10,000 bases of DNA, from assembly GCA_963170055.1 (NCBI GenBank), contig CAUJGJ010000435.1, positions 7,501 to 17,500 of the forward strand. The letters run 5' to 3'. This DNA is from Halisarca cf. caerulea. Taxonomy: Eukaryota; Porifera; Demospongiae; Chondrillida; Halisarcidae. Every line of letters starts with the position of its first letter. Position 1 is the stretch's first letter. This document shows, in pieces, positions 7,385-10,000 of this stretch. Made by a program: the position numbers and the translations under genes. The notes under the pieces are model-generated. The model was given only the letters and a program-made list of their open reading frames with translations. It was not told the origin of the DNA and did not search any database.

Positions 7385-7396
7385 AGTATCAACAGC
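7385..7396 (-). pseudogene. Truncated copy of exon A, or a 12-nt microexon
   Basis: The 12 nt GCTGTTGATACT match the 3' end of exon A (GCTGTTGATGCT) and are followed by the same donor and flank, GTGAGTGCA. Upstream is AG preceded by a C/T-rich tract. The 5' two thirds of exon A are missing. Spliced as a 12-nt exon, phase 0 to 0, it would insert AVDT between A2 and B2 without shifting frame. Extended further 5' in that frame it would meet TAG. The simplest reading is a decayed duplicate of exon A, but the splice signals would allow use. Confidence 0.55.
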
Positions 7397-7554
7397 CTAC
7401 TCTCTCGAGAGAGAGGAGGGAAAATAAGGGACAGAACCCAAAACTGAAGGTGCCACACAGAATAAAGGAGATACAAGCAAGAAACATGCTGAACAAGATT
7501 CGTGGTCTCTGACTTTTGACAGTACATTAAAAATAATACAATGAAGCCTCTAAT
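7397..7554. other. A2-B2 intron, unique segment
   Basis: This is non-repetitive intron between the large minisatellite and the exon A relic. On the minus strand it ends in a C/T-rich tract (complement of gagagaggagggaaaat) just before the relic's acceptor. It contains no convincing exon. Confidence 0.5.
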
Positions 7555-8943
7555 GTGCTACTAGTGCTAGTGGGGTGGACGGTGCTACTAGTGCTAGTGG
7601 GGTGGAGGGTGCTACTAGTGCTAGTGGGGTGGAGGGTGCTACTAGTGCTAGTGGGGTGGAGGGTGCTACTAGTGCTAGTGGGGTGGAGGGTGCTACTAGT
7701 GCTAGTGGGAGGATGGCGTTACTAGTGCTAGTAGGAGGATGGCGTTACTAGTGCTAGTGGGAGGATGGTGCTACTAGTGCTAGTGGGAGGATGGCGTTAC
7801 TAGTGCTAGTGGGAGGATGGTGCTACTAGTGCTAGTGGGAGGATGGTGCTACTAGTGCTAGTGGGGTGGAGGGTGCTACTAGTGCTAGTGGGGTGGAGGG
7901 TGCTACTAGTGCTAGTGGGGTGGAGGGTGCTACTAGTGCTAGTGGGGTGGAGGGTGCTACTAGTGCTAGTGGGGTGGAGGGTGCTACTAGTGCTAGTGGG
8001 GTGGAGGGTGCTACTAGTGCTAGTGGGGTGGAGGGTGCTACTAGTGCTAGTGGGGTGGAGGGTGCTACTAGTGCTAGTGGGGTGGATGGTACTACTAGTG
8101 CTAGTGGGAGGATGGCGTTACTAGTGCTAGTGGGGTGGAGGGTGCTACTAGTGCTAGTGGGAGGATGGCGCTCCTAGTGCTAGTGGGATGGTGCTACTAG
8201 TGCTAGTGGGAGGATGGCGCTCCTAGTGCTAGTGGGAGGATGGTGCTACTAGTGCTAGTGGGAGGATGGTGCTACTAGTGCTAGTGGGGTGGAGGGTGCT
8301 ACTAGTGCTAGTGGGGTGGAGGGTGCTACTAGTGCTAGTGGGGTGGAGGGTGCTACTAGTGCTAGTGGGAGGATGACACTACTAGTGCTAGTGGGGTGGA
8401 GGGTGCTACTAGTGCTAGTGGGGTGGAGGGTGCTACTAGTGCTAGTGGGGTGGATGGTGCTACTAGTGCTAGTGGGAAGATGGTGCTACTAGTGCTAGTG
8501 GGAGGATGGTGCTACTAGTGCTAGTGGGAGGATGGTGCTACTAGTGCTAGTGGGGTGGATGGTGCTACTAGTGCTAGTGGGAGGATGGCGTTACTAGTGC
8601 TAGTGGGAGGAGGGTGCTACTAGTGCTAGTGGGAGGATGGCGTTACTAGTGCTAGTGGGAGGATGGTGCTACTAGTGCTAGTGGGGTGGATGGTGCTACT
8701 AGTGCTAGTGGGAGGATGGCGTTACTAGTGCTAGTGGGAGGAGGGTGCTACTAGTGCTAGTGGGGTGGAGGGTGCTACTAGTGCTAGTGGGAGGATGGTG
8801 CTACTAGTGCTAGTAGGAGGAGGGTGCTACTACAGTAGTGCTAGTGGGGTGGATTGTGCTATTGGTGATAGTGGGAGGATAGTGTTATTGGTGATAGTGG
8901 GAGGATGGTGCTATTGGTGATAATGGGAGGATGGTGCTATTGA
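7555..8943. repeat. 1.4-kb minisatellite of about 50 units (26-27 bp) in the A2-B2 intron
   Basis: Units share the 12-bp core actagtgctagt followed by a 14-15 bp variable part, mainly ggggtggagggtgct (27-bp unit) or gggaggatggtgct, gggaggatggcgtt and gggaggagggtgct (26-bp units). The core is nearly self-complementary (ACTAG-TG-CTAGT). Units from about 8851 to 8943 are decayed (attggtgatagtgggagg). Variants occur in runs and blocks, showing local duplication inside the array. Long open frames across it (for example 7843-8124 and 7866-8177) are by-products of 27-bp units keeping frame. The gene is transcribed in the opposite direction, so its RNA carries the C-rich strand. Confidence 0.95.
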
Positions 8944-9117
8944 TTCCAGAAGGGAGGAGGGCAAACAAATGTGCACATCATGTGGGATTGCAGTTGACTG
9001 GAAGGTATTCCTTCCCCTCAAAGAAAAAAGGGATTACAAAGAGGTATACTGAAAAATACTGAAGTATACTGGATAATATCAAAATATACTGGGATATGTA
9101 TGCTTCCAGTCGTATCC
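8944..9117. other. A2-B2 intron, segment with tatactg repeats
   Basis: This non-coding stretch contains several copies of the motif tatactg(g/a) between about 9041 and 9096. The same motif cluster, followed by the same exon A 3' sequence, recurs at about 7308-7350. The two segments look like copies of one ancestral region, now lying on either side of the large minisatellite. Confidence 0.55.
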
Positions 9118-9717
9118 CCAAAAAGTGGTGCACTCACAGCATCAACAGCCTTGATAGACTTCACCATGGCAACTGCAAGGAGCATAGGAAGAGCACATAA
9201 ACACACTGCAGTGTGTATTTGACCAGATTTGATAGATTATCACAAATTTAAACACATCCCTTGATAACGCAGTACAGAACACTGATGCAGTGCTAGAAAT
9301 AATGGTCAGCATTCAGACATTGTCCGACCATTTTGGCATTTTTCTGAGCACTACCTCGATGCTCATTTTATATGCGTACGGTGACGTCACCAAGTCATTT
9401 GTACTGAGAGTGTCTATGTACGTATGATCTCATTATTTACTTTCTTCACTTGAAAGTGATGCAACACGATATACTGCACATGTACTGTGGCACAGGTGTA
9501 CTTCACTAAAAAGACGTCTGAACAAGCTGAAATTGCCTAACCCAAAACGACAATGCTAGGACATTTGTCCACCCACCATTTGCTCATCATTTCTACCACT
9601 GCAGATGTAATAATTACTGCACAGTCGATATTCGATTTGGTGCACACATGCATGAGACCTGAGGACACAAAGTGCCCTAGGGCAATGATTACATAATGAA
9701 TACCACATATGATGCAA
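9118..9717. repeat. Recent intragenic duplication, copy 2 (D3-A2 intron and exon A2)
   Basis: This block matches the D2-A1 region. 9118-9244 pairs with 3418-3544 with a single mismatch. Looser matches continue at 9290-9433 (pairs with about 3588-3768), 9482-9683 (pairs with about 4137-4331) and 9684-9717 (pairs with about 5481-5514). Copy 2 lacks the elements that fill copy 1, so it is close to the pre-insertion intron. Intron identity is as high as exon identity, which points to recent duplication or gene conversion. Confidence 0.85.
9138..9172 (-). CDS. Exon A2: linker exon before a saposin domain
   Basis: A 35-nt exon entering in phase 1 and leaving in phase 0. With the last G of the D exon it encodes VAMVKSIKAVDA, the spacer between the preceding saposin and the GPQC start of the next one. 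The acceptor is ccttgcag and the donor is GTGAGT. It differs from exon A1 by one silent base (Lys AAG/AAA). Spacers of this kind are where prosaposins are cut by proteases; here the two lysines could serve, though that is inference. The next coding exon, B2, is nearly 1.9 kb away because of the minisatellite. Confidence 0.75.
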
Positions 9718-9719
9718 TA

Positions 9720-9906
9720 CAGTGGAACCCCTCTAATCCGGACACCTTGGGACCTGAAAGTACTGTCCTGATTATCGAGGTGTCCTCATTTCAGGGGTTG
9801 GAGATGTACTATGGCTTATTATACTGGAATATTTGGTTCCCGTAGTATGTGTCCACTTTAGAGGGGTATCCCCAATTCAGGGGGCTGGATTAGAGGGGTT
9901 CCACTG
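9720..9906. mobile_element. 187-bp TA-flanked MITE with 20-bp perfect inverted ends
   Basis: The element starts cagtggaacccctctaatcc and ends with the exact reverse complement (9887-9906). TA lies directly outside both ends (9718-9719 and 9907-9908), as expected for Tc1/mariner or pogo-type target duplication. The paralogous intron around 5511-5522 lacks it and reads straight through (gcaatgaatgctac against gcaaTA...TAgatgctac), so it is a real insertion. It has no coding capacity. Internal motifs such as gtcctgattatcgaggtgtcc resemble the ends, as in many short elements. Assignment to the pogo/Tigger-like group rests on the CAGT-type ends plus TA and is moderate. Confidence 0.88.
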
Positions 9907-9939
9907 TAGATGCTACTGATTGCACAAATCCCTCCTCAC

Positions 9940-10000
9940 CTGGGGATGTGGAGTTGCTACAAAGGCCAATCAAGGTACAGATCTCACTGGGAGATGCCTT
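9940..10000 (-). CDS. Exon D3 (partial): C-terminal half of a saposin domain
   Basis: The window edge cuts this exon. The visible 61 nt encode 20 codons plus one base, reading KASPSEICTLIGLC followed by SNSTSP. The EIC...GLC pair is the fifth and sixth saposin cysteine, and NST is a potential glycosylation site. The exon ends in phase 1 at CCA-G with donor GTGAGG. Over the overlap it differs from D2 by only two bases, both silent (Cys TGT/TGC and Lys AAG/AAA). It corresponds to the SapB_2 half of the domain. The helix 4 part lies beyond 10000. Confidence 0.85.

Noticed and set aside
7843..8492. Open frames with 9-residue repeats (GVEGATSAS or LVLVGWRVL)
   Set aside because: They are the minisatellite read in frame because many units are 27 bp. 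Frames break wherever 26-bp units occur, and they run antisense to the spliced gene.
7555..8943. Regularly spaced repeat resembling a CRISPR array
   Set aside because: The 12-bp core is short, the spacers are near-identical G-rich variants rather than unique, and the setting is an animal intron.

Overview
The window looks like animal (metazoan) nuclear DNA. It has an intron-rich gene with canonical GT-AG boundaries, long repeat-filled introns, compound microsatellites, several minisatellites and small TA-flanked inverted-repeat (MITE-type) elements. There is no sign of bacterial gene packing. The MITE ends (tagtctcg...cgagacta and cagtggaacccctctaat...) resemble abundant repeats I associate with sponge and other invertebrate genomes. 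A demosponge is a reasonable guess from memory, not a demonstrated assignment.

The only convincing gene is on the minus strand and crosses the whole window, running off both ends. It encodes a multi-domain saposin precursor (prosaposin-like, saposin B-type domains). In transcription order (high to low coordinates) the exons are: D3 (partial, 10000-9940); a complete domain A2 (9172-9138), B2 (7252-7181), C2 (6743-6681), D2 (5661-5547); a second complete domain A1 (3472-3438), B1 (3224-3153), C1 (2859-2797), D1 (2666-2558); a possible small linker or terminal exon (1972-1946 or 1972-1920); then B0 (1233 or 1221-1153) and C0 (79-14) of a more diverged domain whose last exon lies outside. Every complete domain has the six saposin cysteines and an N-glycosylation sequon after helix 1. 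Each domain is a four-exon cassette A-B-C-D with intron phases 1-0-0-0-1, so the cassette is symmetrical and can be duplicated in tandem without breaking frame.

The rest is intron. Introns on both sides of exon B1 and exon B2 carry versions of one 26-27 bp G-rich minisatellite; the largest array (7555-8943, roughly 50 units) sits between A2 and B2. The D3-A2 and D2-A1 introns are recent duplicates, and comparing them exposes insertions: a 187-bp TA-flanked MITE in one copy (9720-9906), a 154-bp one in the other (3770-3923), and in the latter also a 633-bp TA-flanked element, a long inverted-repeat element and an 8-bp-unit minisatellite. A 12-nt relic of exon A (7385-7396) with intact splice signals lies just upstream of B2. 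A 48-58 bp tandem repeat that copies the splice donor of B0 lies at 999-1152.

If the gene acts like known prosaposins, the product enters the secretory pathway, goes to lysosomes and is cut into separate lipid-binding saposins that help hydrolases degrade sphingolipids. That function is inferred from family membership. Signal peptide, start codon and stop codon are outside the window (unless 1920-1922 is a stop), so the gene cannot be fully named.
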